A stretch of 64,000 nucleotides of DNA from Aquirufa aurantiipilula (GTDB lineage: Bacteria > Bacteroidota > Bacteroidia > Cytophagales > Spirosomataceae), in NCBI RefSeq assembly GCF_019923745.1, contig NZ_JAANOG010000002.1:248001-312000 (forward strand), read 5' to 3'. Numbering within the stretch: the stretch's first letter is position 1; every line of letters begins with the position of its first letter. Of this stretch, positions 35,007-43,386 are shown one piece after another. Below the pieces are notes generated by a model that was not told where the DNA came from, ran no database searches, and saw only the letters and a program-made list of their open reading frames with translations. A program made the translations under genes and the position numbers.

Positions 35007-36536
35007 ATGAAAAAAGAACTAAGCCGTCAGCAGTTTTTACGTCAAATGGCCCTACTTAGTGGTGGGGTTACTTGGGGATTGGGCTCTTTTACAGGAAAGG
35101 CATTTGGAGCTGTACCTTATGCCAATGCTGTTAAAGGGAAGGTTTTGGTTATTATCCAATTGAACGGAGGGAATGATGGATTGAATACGATTATTCCGGC
35201 GGAGGACGATAATTATTTTTCAAAAAGGCCTGATATATCCATCAAAAAAGCAGATGCTTTGCCGCTTTCTAATGGCATGTACATGAATCCTGCTATGACA
35301 AGTATGAAGTCATTGTACGACAAAGGTCTAGTTGCCATTACGCAAAGTGTGGGTTATGCCAATCCCAACCGTTCTCATTTTAGAGCTACTGATATTTGGA
35401 ATACTGGATCAGATGCCGCAACTGTTTGGAATGAAGGATGGGCTGGTCGTTTTTTAGAGATGCAATATCCAGATTACCCCATTCAATTGCCCAAAGATCC
35501 CATGGCAATTCAGTTGGGTTCAGTAGAATCCCTCTTATTTCAAACCGATGTGGGTAGGGTAGGTACCGTCTTTGAAGATCCTAATTTGTTTTATCAATTG
35601 GTTTCCGGGACTTTAGCAGATTCGGAATTACCTCCTGCGACTTTGGCAGGGGATGAATTGGCTTTTTTGAAACAAATAGCCAGTTCTTCTGTACAATATT
35701 CCACGGTTATCCGAGATGCTGCCAATAAAGCTAAAAATGCATATACCTATCCCAATACAAATTTAGCCAAGCAATTGAGTATTGTAGCTCGATTAGTTGC
35801 TGGAGGATTAGAGACACCTGTTTACTTGGCAAATATTGGAGGTTTTGATACACATGCCAACCAAAAAACACAGCATGCTAATTTATGGAAGACTATTTCT
35901 GAAGCGGTTTCAGCCTTTCAAAATGACATGAGCAATCAGGGTTTAGCTGATTCCATTACGGTAATGACTTTTTCAGAATTTGGTCGGCGAGTGAATCAAA
36001 ATGGAACCCAAGGTACAGACCATGGCACGGCGGCTCCCATGTTATTCATTGGAAATACTGTTAGAGGAGGCTTGATTGGATCCAACCCTAGCTTGACGAA
36101 TTTAGATAGTAATGGAGATTTAAGGTACAATTTCGACTACCGCCAAATTTACAGTACAGTATTGCGGGATCATTTAGGGTTAAATGCGATTAAAACCCAA
36201 GAATTATTTAAGCAGACATTTGAACGAGTTCCTATTTTCAAAAACTCACCTGATGCTTTGCCTGATACGCTTGGAATGGAAGTTAATTCACCTATGCCAA
36301 ATCCTGTTTTTGATCTTACAGTGATACAATATGCCGTATATAAATCGGTATTAGATATAAAAATTACCTTGTTTGATTTGCAAGGACAAGAGATTAGAAC
36401 TTTGTTTAAAGGGACCCGTACTCAAGGAACTTATCAGTTGACTTTGAATGTATTAGGCTTAGCGCCAGGGATTTATTTGATACATATGGCAAGTATATCT
36501 GGACTTTCCATGCACAAAAGGATGGTTGTCCAATAA
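35007..36536 (+). CDS. DUF1501 domain protein with type IX secretion sorting tail
   Basis: 509 aa. N-terminus MKKELSRQQFLRQMALLSGG is Tat-like but has R-Q instead of twin R. The DUF1501 core shows VIIQLNGGNDGLNTIIP, NRSHFRATDIWNTG, GGFDTHANQKTQHANLW and EFGRRVNQNGTQGTDHGTAAPMLFIG; the fold is related to sulfatases/alkaline phosphatases. The last ~75 residues (VIQYAVYKSVLDIKITLFD ... GIYLIHM...KRMVVQ) are a type A T9SS sorting domain, so the protein is moved across the outer membrane. Partner of the DUF1800 gene immediately upstream. Confidence 0.9.
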   Translation: MKKELSRQQFLRQMALLSGGVTWGLGSFTGKAFGAVPYANAVKGKVLVIIQLNGGNDGLNTIIPAEDDNYFSKRPDISIKKADALPLSNGMYMNPAMTSMKSLYDKGLVAITQSVGYANPNRSHFRATDIWNTGSDAATVWNEGWAGRFLEMQYPDYPIQLPKDPMAIQLGSVESLLFQTDVGRVGTVFEDPNLFYQLVSGTLADSELPPATLAGDELAFLKQIASSSVQYSTVIRDAANKAKNAYTYPNTNLAKQLSIVARLVAGGLETPVYLANIGGFDTHANQKTQHANLWKTISEAVSAFQNDMSNQGLADSITVMTFSEFGRRVNQNGTQGTDHGTAAPMLFIGNTVRGGLIGSNPSLTNLDSNGDLRYNFDYRQIYSTVLRDHLGLNAIKTQELFKQTFERVPIFKNSPDALPDTLGMEVNSPMPNPVFDLTVIQYAVYKSVLDIKITLFDLQGQEIRTLFKGTRTQGTYQLTLNVLGLAPGIYLIHMASISGLSMHKRMVVQ

Positions 36537-36642
36537 AGGGCCAAATTTTAATACAAGCCATAAATTTGTATATTCGTATCACCTTTTACTACAACATTTG
36601 AGGAAGTATCAACGTTTTATGATCTAACCAGCAGAAACATCC

Positions 36643-37602
36643 ATGAACAGACTCTTCAGCTTATGTATTTTGATTACACTTTTTGCCAGTTTTCCTTCTC
36701 ATGCCCAATTTTGGTTTTTGGGACAAAATGGCAAGAACGCAGCTCCCAAAAATCCATTTAAGGCTCATTCCTCTTTCAGCTTTGGAGCAGGTTCATCTAC
36801 GTATTTAGGGGATATTTCTCCTGCCATGACCTTGATGGATGTAGGAGGGAAGACCTTACGCTGGAATGCTGGTGTTCAATATACGCGTCATTTCAAAAAG
36901 CATTTCAGTATACAAGGATCATTTACCTACATACGCATCGCAGCGGATGATAATTATTTTGATCCAGCAGGTAGATTCGAGCCAAGTTATGGTAGAAACT
37001 TGCATTTTAGAACGGATATGCAAGAGTTGTCATTGATTGGAATCTATGAAATTCTAGGCAATGAAGAGAATCTGCCTAAGCGTAGAACCTTGTCTCCCTA
37101 TGTGTATTTAGGGCTTTCAGGGCTTTACTTTAATCCGACCGCGAGAGCGAAAGCCATTTACGATATTGATCCTTTAAGTACTGTTCCACCAATTCAACAA
37201 GGTTGGATTAATTTGAAAGATAAACAAACTGAAGCAGTAGATTATTCTAAAATTACAGGGGCAGTACCTTTTGGTTTTGGATTACGTTACAAATTGAATC
37301 AGTCCTTTGATATCGGCTTTGATTTTGGTTATCGAATAGCCTTCTCCGATTACTTGGATGATGTTTCGGATAACCGAGTAAATGTTCCCGCTGTTACATC
37401 ATTGATTACGGATCGATCTTCAGAATGGTATGCAGCTAACACATTAGTCGATAGAAGACCCTATTTGTTGCAGGCTGCTCAAGGAAATACCTCTGGCAAC
37501 CCACCCCTTATAGCCAAAGGATCCGATCAGTATTTTACAACCCAAATTCGCTTGATTTACCACTTAAAAAATAAGATTGATTGTCCTCCACTACCACGAT
37601 AA
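36643..37602 (+). CDS. Outer-membrane protein of DUF6089 type, first copy
   Basis: 319 aa with signal peptide (MNRLFSLCILITLFASFPSHAQ). Beta-barrel-like strands include SFSFGAGSSTYLGDISPA, WNAGVQYTRHFKKHFSIQGSFTYIRI and FGFGLRYKLNQSFDIGFDFGYR. The end (TTQIRLIYHLKNK) resembles a C-terminal barrel strand. This family typically precedes uppS-bamA-skp in Bacteroidota and probably belongs to outer-membrane assembly. Its 3' end overlaps the second copy by 22 nt, indicating translational coupling. Confidence 0.8.
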   Translation: MNRLFSLCILITLFASFPSHAQFWFLGQNGKNAAPKNPFKAHSSFSFGAGSSTYLGDISPAMTLMDVGGKTLRWNAGVQYTRHFKKHFSIQGSFTYIRIAADDNYFDPAGRFEPSYGRNLHFRTDMQELSLIGIYEILGNEENLPKRRTLSPYVYLGLSGLYFNPTARAKAIYDIDPLSTVPPIQQGWINLKDKQTEAVDYSKITGAVPFGFGLRYKLNQSFDIGFDFGYRIAFSDYLDDVSDNRVNVPAVTSLITDRSSEWYAANTLVDRRPYLLQAAQGNTSGNPPLIAKGSDQYFTTQIRLIYHLKNKIDCPPLPR

Positions 37603-38333
37603 TATCCCCTAAATCATTTAAGACCGCATTGCTGTGTCTTCTTGTATTCTTTTTGGCCTCATCTTCGAATATATTGGCTCAAAGATGGGCATGGGGCGCA
37701 GGATTTGGCGCAACGGCCTATAAGGGAGAATTGGCAGATTGGGGATATAGGCCAAGTACAGCCGAATTAAAAGAAACTTTGCCTGCTATTCATTTATTTG
37801 TTTCGTATCAAGAACGACATGCTTTTAGCTACCGCTTTCAAATGTTAGTAAGCCGGATTCAAGGTAATATCGCCAATCGTCCGAGTACCTTGTTTCCTAC
37901 AGGTAAACCTGTTACTGTCATTACGCCCAACGGTAAAGTGGCAGATGCTTCCATTTTTGCTACATCCATCACGGAGTTCTCAGGAATTGTGGATTATAAT
38001 TTCTTAGACTATGAGATAGACCCGAGGCATTTCAATTGGACTCCTTACTTTTATGGAGGACTTGCGGCGGTTTTTGCTAGTCCAGATAAAATTGATGCTT
38101 TTCTTACGCCGGGTATTCCTTATGGTATCGGTGTAAAGTTTCAGATCAATAAGAGTTGGGGAATACGTGGAGAATTGGGAAGTAGAAAAGTGTTTTCTGA
38201 CAAAATTGACCAAGTAGCTTCTTACGATGGCAATATGAATAGCTTTACTTTGAATGGAGGAGATCAGTATCTTCATCTTGGTTTTTCAGTCACTTATACC
38301 ATACAATCCATCTTTTGTCCCAAAGTTTACTGA
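37581..38333 (+). CDS. Outer-membrane protein of DUF6089 type, second copy
   Basis: 250 aa. The frame starts at TTG 37581, overlapping the previous gene by 22 nt; no ATG lies before the signal peptide (ALLCLLVFFLASSSNILAQ), so TTG or a nearby alternative start is needed. The mature part begins RWAWGAGFGATAYKGELADWGY and carries barrel strands GIGVKFQINKSWGIRGELGSRKVFSDKID and QYLHLGFSVTYTIQSI. Paralog of the gene before it. The cluster context suggests an envelope-assembly role; no direct evidence of function. Confidence 0.8.
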   Translation: MSSTTTIISPKSFKTALLCLLVFFLASSSNILAQRWAWGAGFGATAYKGELADWGYRPSTAELKETLPAIHLFVSYQERHAFSYRFQMLVSRIQGNIANRPSTLFPTGKPVTVITPNGKVADASIFATSITEFSGIVDYNFLDYEIDPRHFNWTPYFYGGLAAVFASPDKIDAFLTPGIPYGIGVKFQINKSWGIRGELGSRKVFSDKIDQVASYDGNMNSFTLNGGDQYLHLGFSVTYTIQSIFCPKVY

Positions 38334-38346
38334 TTGGTTTTAGTAT

Positions 38347-38377
38347 TTTGAATAGGTGTTCAAATTAGCTATCTTTA
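38347..38377 (+). promoter_or_regulatory. Bacteroidota promoter of the uppS-bamA-skp operon
   Basis: TTTG at 38347-38350, a 19-nt spacer and TATCTTTA at 38370-38377 match the TTTG-N19-TAnnTTTG pattern with one deviation. It lies 37 bp before the uppS GTG start. Confidence 0.55.
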
Positions 38378-38413
38378 CCACTTTGTTTTATCCGATTAAT
38401 TATTACCCTATTT

Positions 38414-39163
38414 GTGAAAGAATCTATTGACCTTAACAATCTTCCTGCCCATATTTCCGTTATCATGGACGGTAATGGTCGTTGGGCGAAACAGAAGGGA
38501 TTCACAGATCGAATTTTTGGACACAGAAATGCGATTCAAGCAGTTAGGGAAACTATTGAAGGATGTGGAGAATTAGGAGTTAAATACCTGACTTTGTATG
38601 CTTTTTCCACGGAAAATTGGAATAGACCAAAAGCAGAAGTAATGGCTTTAATGAGCTTGTTGGTGAGTACCATTAACGAGGAATTGCCAACCATGATGAA
38701 GAATCAGGTACGATTAAAGGCCATTGGAAATATTGAATCATTGCCTGAAAAATCGCAGAAAGAATTAAAGGCTGCGATGGATAAAACTGCCAATAACTCT
38801 GGTTTAACCTTGGTTTTGGCGCTTTCTTATTCTGGAAAGTGGGATTTAGTGCAAGCCACCAAAAAGTTGGCACAGAAAGTAGAAAAAGGAGAGTTGAAGG
38901 CAAGTGAAATTGATGATACAGTGCTTAATAATCATTTGTCAACGGCAGGAATACCTGATCCTGATTTAATGATTCGAACAGGTGGTGATCATCGAATAAG
39001 TAATTTTATGTTGTGGCAATTGGCATATGCCGAATTGTATATTTTTGAAGATTTATTTTGGCCTGATTTTAGAAAAGAGCATTTGCATCAGGCTATCGTT
39101 GATTTCCAAATGCGAGAAAGAAGATTTGGGAAAACGAGTGAACAAGTTAAAAGTGAAGGCTAA
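38414..39163 (+). CDS. uppS: Isoprenyl transferase (undecaprenyl diphosphate synthase)
   Basis: 249 aa, GTG start at 38414. Family motifs: HISVIMDGNGRWAKQKG (Asp binding Mg-diphosphate), GHRNAIQAVRETIEGCGELGVKYLTLYAFSTENWNRP, and the C-terminal IRTGGDHRISNFMLWQLAYAELYI. The enzyme builds the C55 carrier lipid for peptidoglycan and polysaccharide. First gene after the promoter at 38347; bamA follows after 8 nt, so the two are co-transcribed. Confidence 0.97.
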   Translation: MKESIDLNNLPAHISVIMDGNGRWAKQKGFTDRIFGHRNAIQAVRETIEGCGELGVKYLTLYAFSTENWNRPKAEVMALMSLLVSTINEELPTMMKNQVRLKAIGNIESLPEKSQKELKAAMDKTANNSGLTLVLALSYSGKWDLVQATKKLAQKVEKGELKASEIDDTVLNNHLSTAGIPDPDLMIRTGGDHRISNFMLWQLAYAELYIFEDLFWPDFRKEHLHQAIVDFQMRERRFGKTSEQVKSEG

Positions 39164-39171
39164 GGCTTCGT

Positions 39172-41850
39172 ATGAAAAAAAGATATTTAATGAATCGAGT
39201 TAACGCGTGCCAATTACAATGGAAATCATTGGGCTTGTTTTTCAGTTTGATGGTTTTTATGAGTCAGGGCTTATTAGCTCAAGGCTTGGGTGGACGCTTA
39301 TTCTCCACTACGCCTTCTAGCTCTGAACCTACTTTTTCTTATTCCCTTCCTCAAGAATACACGATCGGTGGTATAACTATTTCGGGGTCTCAATTTTACG
39401 ATGGTAATTCCATGGTGAATATTTCAGGATTGCAGGTAGGAGATAAAATTAAAGTACCTGGCGATGCCATTGCGTCTGCCATCAAGAAAATCATGGACCA
39501 AGGGATTTTGGAAGATGTTGAGATTTTTGCTGAAAAAGTAGAAGGAGAAAAAATTTGGTTAAGGATTCAATTGAAAGAAAGACCACGCTTATTTGCTATT
39601 ACTTATGACGGTATTAGAAAGGGCGAAAGAGAAACCTTGAATGAAAAAGTAAAGGCTTACAAAGGGAAAATTATTACAGAAACGCTTCGTAAAAATCTTG
39701 AATTGGTTATTCGTAAATACTACCAAGAAAAAGGTCGTTTGAATATCACCACCAAATCTGTGGTGAAAACAGATACTACGAAAGGTAATAATGCAACCTT
39801 AATCGTTACGGTGAATAAAGGGGACAAGGTGAAGGTGAATAAAATCATTCTTGATGGAATTGAGCCAGCTCAGCGTTCACTTATTTTGAGAAAAATTAAA
39901 AATACCAAGCAAGTACGTTTTGGCCGTATTTTCAAGCCATCCAAATTTGTGCCTAAGAAATGGGATGAAGATAAGGAGAAGCTTTTAGCTGCGATGAATA
40001 AATTAGGTTTCCGTGATTTCCAATTGATTGCAGATTCCGTGTATCGCCATGATAATTCTTCTGTCAACTTAAAAGTTAAATTAGTTCAAGGGCGCAAATA
40101 CTATTATCGAAATATCTTTTTTGATGGTAATTACATCTATCCAGATTCAGTATTGAAAGATGTTTTAGGAGTCAAGAAAGGTGATGTGTACAATACCGAA
40201 GAACTTGATAAAAAAATGGGCGGAAATCCAGGTGAGGATTTAAGTTCTGTTTACATGGACAATGGTTATTTGTATTATAATGCGGAGCCAGTTGAAACAG
40301 CTATTGTTGGTGATTCCATTGATTTAACTATCCGAATTTCAGAAGGTAAGCAAGCTACCATCAATAAGGTTATTTTGAATGGAAATACGAAAACCTCCGA
40401 CCACGTGGTTATGCGTGAAATTCGTACATTACCAGGACAGAAATTCAACAAATCAGCGATTATTCGTACTGTTCGTGAATTATCCCAAATTGGATATTTT
40501 AACCCAGAAAAAATCACACCGAATCCACAACCAAGAGCAGATGGTACAGTAGATATTGAATATAACGTGGAGGAAAAACCATCCGATCAAATTGAATTAT
40601 CAGGAGGTTGGGGAGGCTATGTAGGCTTTGTGGGTACCTTGGGGGTAGTTTTCAATAACTTCTCTGCTAAAAATTTAACCAATTGGGCAGCTTGGCGTCC
40701 ATTACCTGCGGGAGATGGACAAAAATTAGCGGTTCGTTTTCAAGCGAATGGTGCAGCGTTCCAAAATTACAGTTTGACATTTACAGAACCTTGGTTAGGA
40801 GGGAAGAAGCCTAACTCATTCTCTATTGCTTTGAATCGAAGTATTTCCTATCCTTACCAGTTTAGAACTACTGGTTATGGTGGCGGAGGCTATGGTAGTG
40901 GCTTAGGTGGCTACGGTGGTGGTTATGGCGGATACGGCGGTTACGGTGGATATGGAGGCTACGGTGGTTACGGTGGAGCCTACGGAGGTTATCAGAGTTA
41001 TTCAGTCCCAGATTCATTATTGTCAGCTCACTTTAATGTCAATAGTATCACATTCAGTTTAGGAAAGCGTTTGAAGTGGCCAGATGATTATTTCTCTTTG
41101 AGTCACTCACTTTCTTTTTCTCAGTATGATGTAGATCGTTATTATACTTGGGCATACCCTCAAGGTATTTCCACCTCGGTAACTTTCATGACGAATTTCT
41201 CACGAAATAGTATTGATAATCCTACATTTGCTCGTTCGGGATCTAGTTTCTCATTAACCGCTTCATTGACACCTCCATATTCTTTATTAGGAGGAAATAA
41301 AACTGGACAACTTATTGAGTACCACAAATGGATGTTGGATGCAAGTTGGTTTAGTCCATTGGCTGGTAAATTTGTCTTACACACAAGAGCTCACTTAGGT
41401 TTCTTGGGGTCTTATGGAGGAAAGGAAACGACTCGATTTGAGCGTTTTGACCTAGGAGGATCTGGGATGGTACAAGGTTTCTCATTCAACCGTGATATTG
41501 TTGGCTTAAGAGGTTATAAAGATCGTGTTATAGGACCATCAGGATCTTATGGAAACGGTGGTGTTGCTTACAATAAATTTGTGATGGAGGTGCGTTATCC
41601 TGTGTCATTAAATCCATCAGCAACAATTTTCGTGTTGGGATTTGCAGAAGGAGGAAACAACTTCTCTACCTTATCTGATTACAATCCGTTTAATTTGTAT
41701 AAATCTGCAGGTTTTGGAGCTCGTATATTCATGCCAGCCTTTGGTATGATTGGTATTGATTATGGTTTTGGATTTGATAAACCTAGACCAGGGGATTCTG
41801 ATTTTGGACGTCAGGCCTTTACATTCTCCATTGGTCAACAGATTAGATAG
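39172..41850 (+). CDS. bamA: Outer-membrane protein assembly factor BamA with Gly/Tyr repeat
   Basis: 892 aa. Signal peptide to about residue 37 (...GLLAQ). Five POTRA-like domains cover about 65-480, for example YTIGGITISGSQFYD and ATINKVILNGNTKTSDHVVMREI. The 16-strand barrel follows (EPWLGGKKPNSFSIALNRSIS, VMEVRYPVSLNPSATIFVLGF, ending FTFSIGQQIR). An unusual insert at about residues 568-608 is built from Gly-Gly-Tyr repeats (nt 40873-40995), between early barrel strands. BamA inserts barrel proteins in the outer membrane. Operon uppS-bamA-skp-skp. Confidence 0.96.
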   Translation: MKKRYLMNRVNACQLQWKSLGLFFSLMVFMSQGLLAQGLGGRLFSTTPSSSEPTFSYSLPQEYTIGGITISGSQFYDGNSMVNISGLQVGDKIKVPGDAIASAIKKIMDQGILEDVEIFAEKVEGEKIWLRIQLKERPRLFAITYDGIRKGERETLNEKVKAYKGKIITETLRKNLELVIRKYYQEKGRLNITTKSVVKTDTTKGNNATLIVTVNKGDKVKVNKIILDGIEPAQRSLILRKIKNTKQVRFGRIFKPSKFVPKKWDEDKEKLLAAMNKLGFRDFQLIADSVYRHDNSSVNLKVKLVQGRKYYYRNIFFDGNYIYPDSVLKDVLGVKKGDVYNTEELDKKMGGNPGEDLSSVYMDNGYLYYNAEPVETAIVGDSIDLTIRISEGKQATINKVILNGNTKTSDHVVMREIRTLPGQKFNKSAIIRTVRELSQIGYFNPEKITPNPQPRADGTVDIEYNVEEKPSDQIELSGGWGGYVGFVGTLGVVFNNFSAKNLTNWAAWRPLPAGDGQKLAVRFQANGAAFQNYSLTFTEPWLGGKKPNSFSIALNRSISYPYQFRTTGYGGGGYGSGLGGYGGGYGGYGGYGGYGGYGGYGGAYGGYQSYSVPDSLLSAHFNVNSITFSLGKRLKWPDDYFSLSHSLSFSQYDVDRYYTWAYPQGISTSVTFMTNFSRNSIDNPTFARSGSSFSLTASLTPPYSLLGGNKTGQLIEYHKWMLDASWFSPLAGKFVLHTRAHLGFLGSYGGKETTRFERFDLGGSGMVQGFSFNRDIVGLRGYKDRVIGPSGSYGNGGVAYNKFVMEVRYPVSLNPSATIFVLGFAEGGNNFSTLSDYNPFNLYKSAGFGARIFMPAFGMIGIDYGFGFDKPRPGDSDFGRQAFTFSIGQQIR
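40873..40995 (+). repeat. GGY-coding tandem repeat inside bamA
   Basis: Run of GGnTAyGGn codons giving about ten Gly-Gly-Tyr or related triplets without a frame shift. Codons differ between copies (ggc/ggt/gga, tac/tat), so the peptide, not the DNA, appears to be conserved. Confidence 0.85.
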
Positions 41851-41867
41851 TGATTTAGCAGCATACA

Positions 41868-42431
41868 ATGAAAAAGTCGATTTTTTTCTTAATTTTGATG
41901 CTTACGGTGCTAGGACAAAGGTCATTTGCACAGAAATTTGGATACATTGATACGGAATTTATTACTTCTAAAATGCCTGAATATAAACAAGTTCAAGGCA
42001 AGATAGATCAAATGACAAAGCAATGGATTCAAGAGATTTCAACTAAAAATGAGGAAGTCGCTAAATTAGAAAGAGACTATAAATTAGAAGAGCTATTGTT
42101 GACAGAAGATTTACGTCAACAAAGGTTAAGTGCCATTCGTCAAAAAGACAATGAAGCAAGGGCTTTTCAAAATAAGATATTTGGAACAGAGGGGGAGTTG
42201 TTTAAGTTCAAACAGGCAGCTTTGAAACCGATTTTGGACGAGATATCCAAAGCAGTAGAAAAGGTAGTTCGACAAAAGCGATTAGATTTCTTATTTGATA
42301 AAGCAAATGATGGATTGGCAATGATTTATACCAATCCAGTACACGACTATTCTGATTATGTATTAGAAGAATTGGGATTGGAATTAGATCCTAATTTGGT
42401 CGATAAATCAACCGATAAATTAAACAAGTAA
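41868..42431 (+). CDS. OmpH/Skp-family periplasmic chaperone, first copy
   Basis: 187 aa with signal peptide ending SFAQ (about residue 22). The start of the mature protein KFGYIDTEFITSKMPEYKQVQ is the OmpH motif, followed by a long coiled coil (about 45-135; KNEEVAKLERDYKLEELLL) and a C-terminal cap (ANDGLAMIYTNPVHDYSDYVLEELGL). Skp trimers hold unfolded barrel proteins between SecYEG and BamA. It lies 17 nt after bamA and 30 nt before a paralog. Confidence 0.93.
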   Translation: MKKSIFFLILMLTVLGQRSFAQKFGYIDTEFITSKMPEYKQVQGKIDQMTKQWIQEISTKNEEVAKLERDYKLEELLLTEDLRQQRLSAIRQKDNEARAFQNKIFGTEGELFKFKQAALKPILDEISKAVEKVVRQKRLDFLFDKANDGLAMIYTNPVHDYSDYVLEELGLELDPNLVDKSTDKLNK

Positions 42432-42461
42432 AAGAAAAATAATAATCAATTAAACTCACGT

Positions 42462-43064
42462 ATGAAAACCAAATTTTTGTTGGCCATGGGCCTAGTGTTC
42501 GGAATGGCTGTTATGCCTCTTAAGGCGCAGATTAAGATCGGATTTATCAATGCAGATTACATATTAAGTCAAATGCCTGAAGCTAAACAAGTGGAAGAAG
42601 ATTTGAAAAATACGCAAAAGCAATACGAAACCTTGTACCAAGGAAAGGTAAAAGACTTTCAAGATAAATTAGCTGTATTCGAAAAATTGCCAGCTAGCAC
42701 TGCTGATATCATCAAACAAGATAGAGAGAAAGAATTACAAAATTTACAGACTTCTATCCAGGAATTTCAGCAAAATTCTCAGTCTTCTTTACAAAAGAAA
42801 CAAGCTCAATTGTTACAGCCATTGTTAAAGAAAATTGAAGAGAATATGCATGCGGTAGCTAATGAAAATGCGTATACTTATGTATTCAATTATGATGCTG
42901 GTATGGGAACAGCCCCTATTTTATTGCACTACCCAGCGGATGCTAGCATCTCTGATTTGGTGTTGAAGAAAATGGGAATTACGCCTAAGCCAGTAACGGC
43001 TACTCCAGCTGCTGCAACTACTGCTCCAGCTACGAAAACGGCTACTCCAGCAACCAAGAAATAA
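42462..43064 (+). CDS. OmpH/Skp-family periplasmic chaperone, second copy
   Basis: 200 aa, signal peptide ending LKAQ (about residue 22), then IKIGFINADYILSQMPEAKQVE and a coiled coil up to about residue 130. It differs from the first copy by a low-complexity Thr/Ala/Pro tail at about 175-200 (TATPAAATTAPATKTATPA) that could be flexible or surface exposed. Last gene of the operon, followed by a strong hairpin terminator. Confidence 0.93.
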   Translation: MKTKFLLAMGLVFGMAVMPLKAQIKIGFINADYILSQMPEAKQVEEDLKNTQKQYETLYQGKVKDFQDKLAVFEKLPASTADIIKQDREKELQNLQTSIQEFQQNSQSSLQKKQAQLLQPLLKKIEENMHAVANENAYTYVFNYDAGMGTAPILLHYPADASISDLVLKKMGITPKPVTATPAAATTAPATKTATPATKK

Positions 43065-43081
43065 GATACTATTTACTGTAG

Positions 43082-43115
43082 AAAAGGGTGCAAGTTTAAC
43101 TTGCACCCTTTTTTT
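43082..43115 (+). terminator. Terminator of the uppS-bamA-skp operon
   Basis: Near-perfect inverted repeat AAAAGGGTGCAAGTT / AACTTGCACCCTTTT followed by a T-run. Confidence 0.9.
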
Positions 43116-43197
43116 ATGCCATATCATTTGATTGATAAAAATGAATTATGGAGCATTTTACCAAGTAATTGATTGGATTAGTTGCTAGTTTTGCCAA

Positions 43198-43230
43198 AGA
43201 TTTGTCAACTTTTAAAAAGTTGACAAATCT
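43198..43230. repeat. Perfect 16-bp palindrome
   Basis: AGATTTGTCAACTTTT (43198-43213) and AAAAGTTGACAAATCT (43215-43230) with a single-base centre. The TGTCAA...TTGACA core is shared with the repeats at 28624 and 54970. Confidence 0.7.
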
Positions 43231-43284
43231 AAGAATCAAGAATCAAGAATCAAGAATCAAGAATCAAGAATCAAGCTCAAGCTC
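43231..43284. repeat. Heptamer tandem repeat AAGAATC x6 plus AAGCTC x2
   Basis: Six perfect copies of AAGAATC (43231-43272) directly after the palindrome, then two AAGCTC copies. No spacer structure, so not a CRISPR. Confidence 0.9.
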
Positions 43285-43386
43285 AAACCTAAACGAAAGT
43301 CCCAATTCAAGTTCAAAAATCAATCAGCAGCCTTCAGACCTGTGCATCTGCCTAATATCTAATAACTAATACCTATCACCTAATCC

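Larger units (their letters stand above)
43065..43386. other. Intergenic region rich in repeats
   Basis: 322 bp between the convergent skp and DEAD-box genes. Contents in order: terminator 43082-43115, palindrome 43198-43230, heptamer repeat 43231-43284, then low-complexity CTAATAACTAATACC-type sequence up to the helicase stop. The open frame crossing the repeats is not a gene. Confidence 0.75.

Noticed and set aside
40873-40995. Gly/Tyr run in bamA as a sequencing or assembly error
   Set aside because: The frame is kept through the run, the codons vary and the barrel continues normally on both sides.
43231-43284. Short regular repeats that might be read as a CRISPR array
   Set aside because: The unit is 7 bp with no spacers and no cas genes nearby; it is a simple tandem repeat.
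43169-43369. 66-codon open frame over the heptamer repeat
   Set aside because: Its residues simply mirror the DNA repeat (KNQESRI...), there is no initiation context, and it lies between two terminators/convergent ends.
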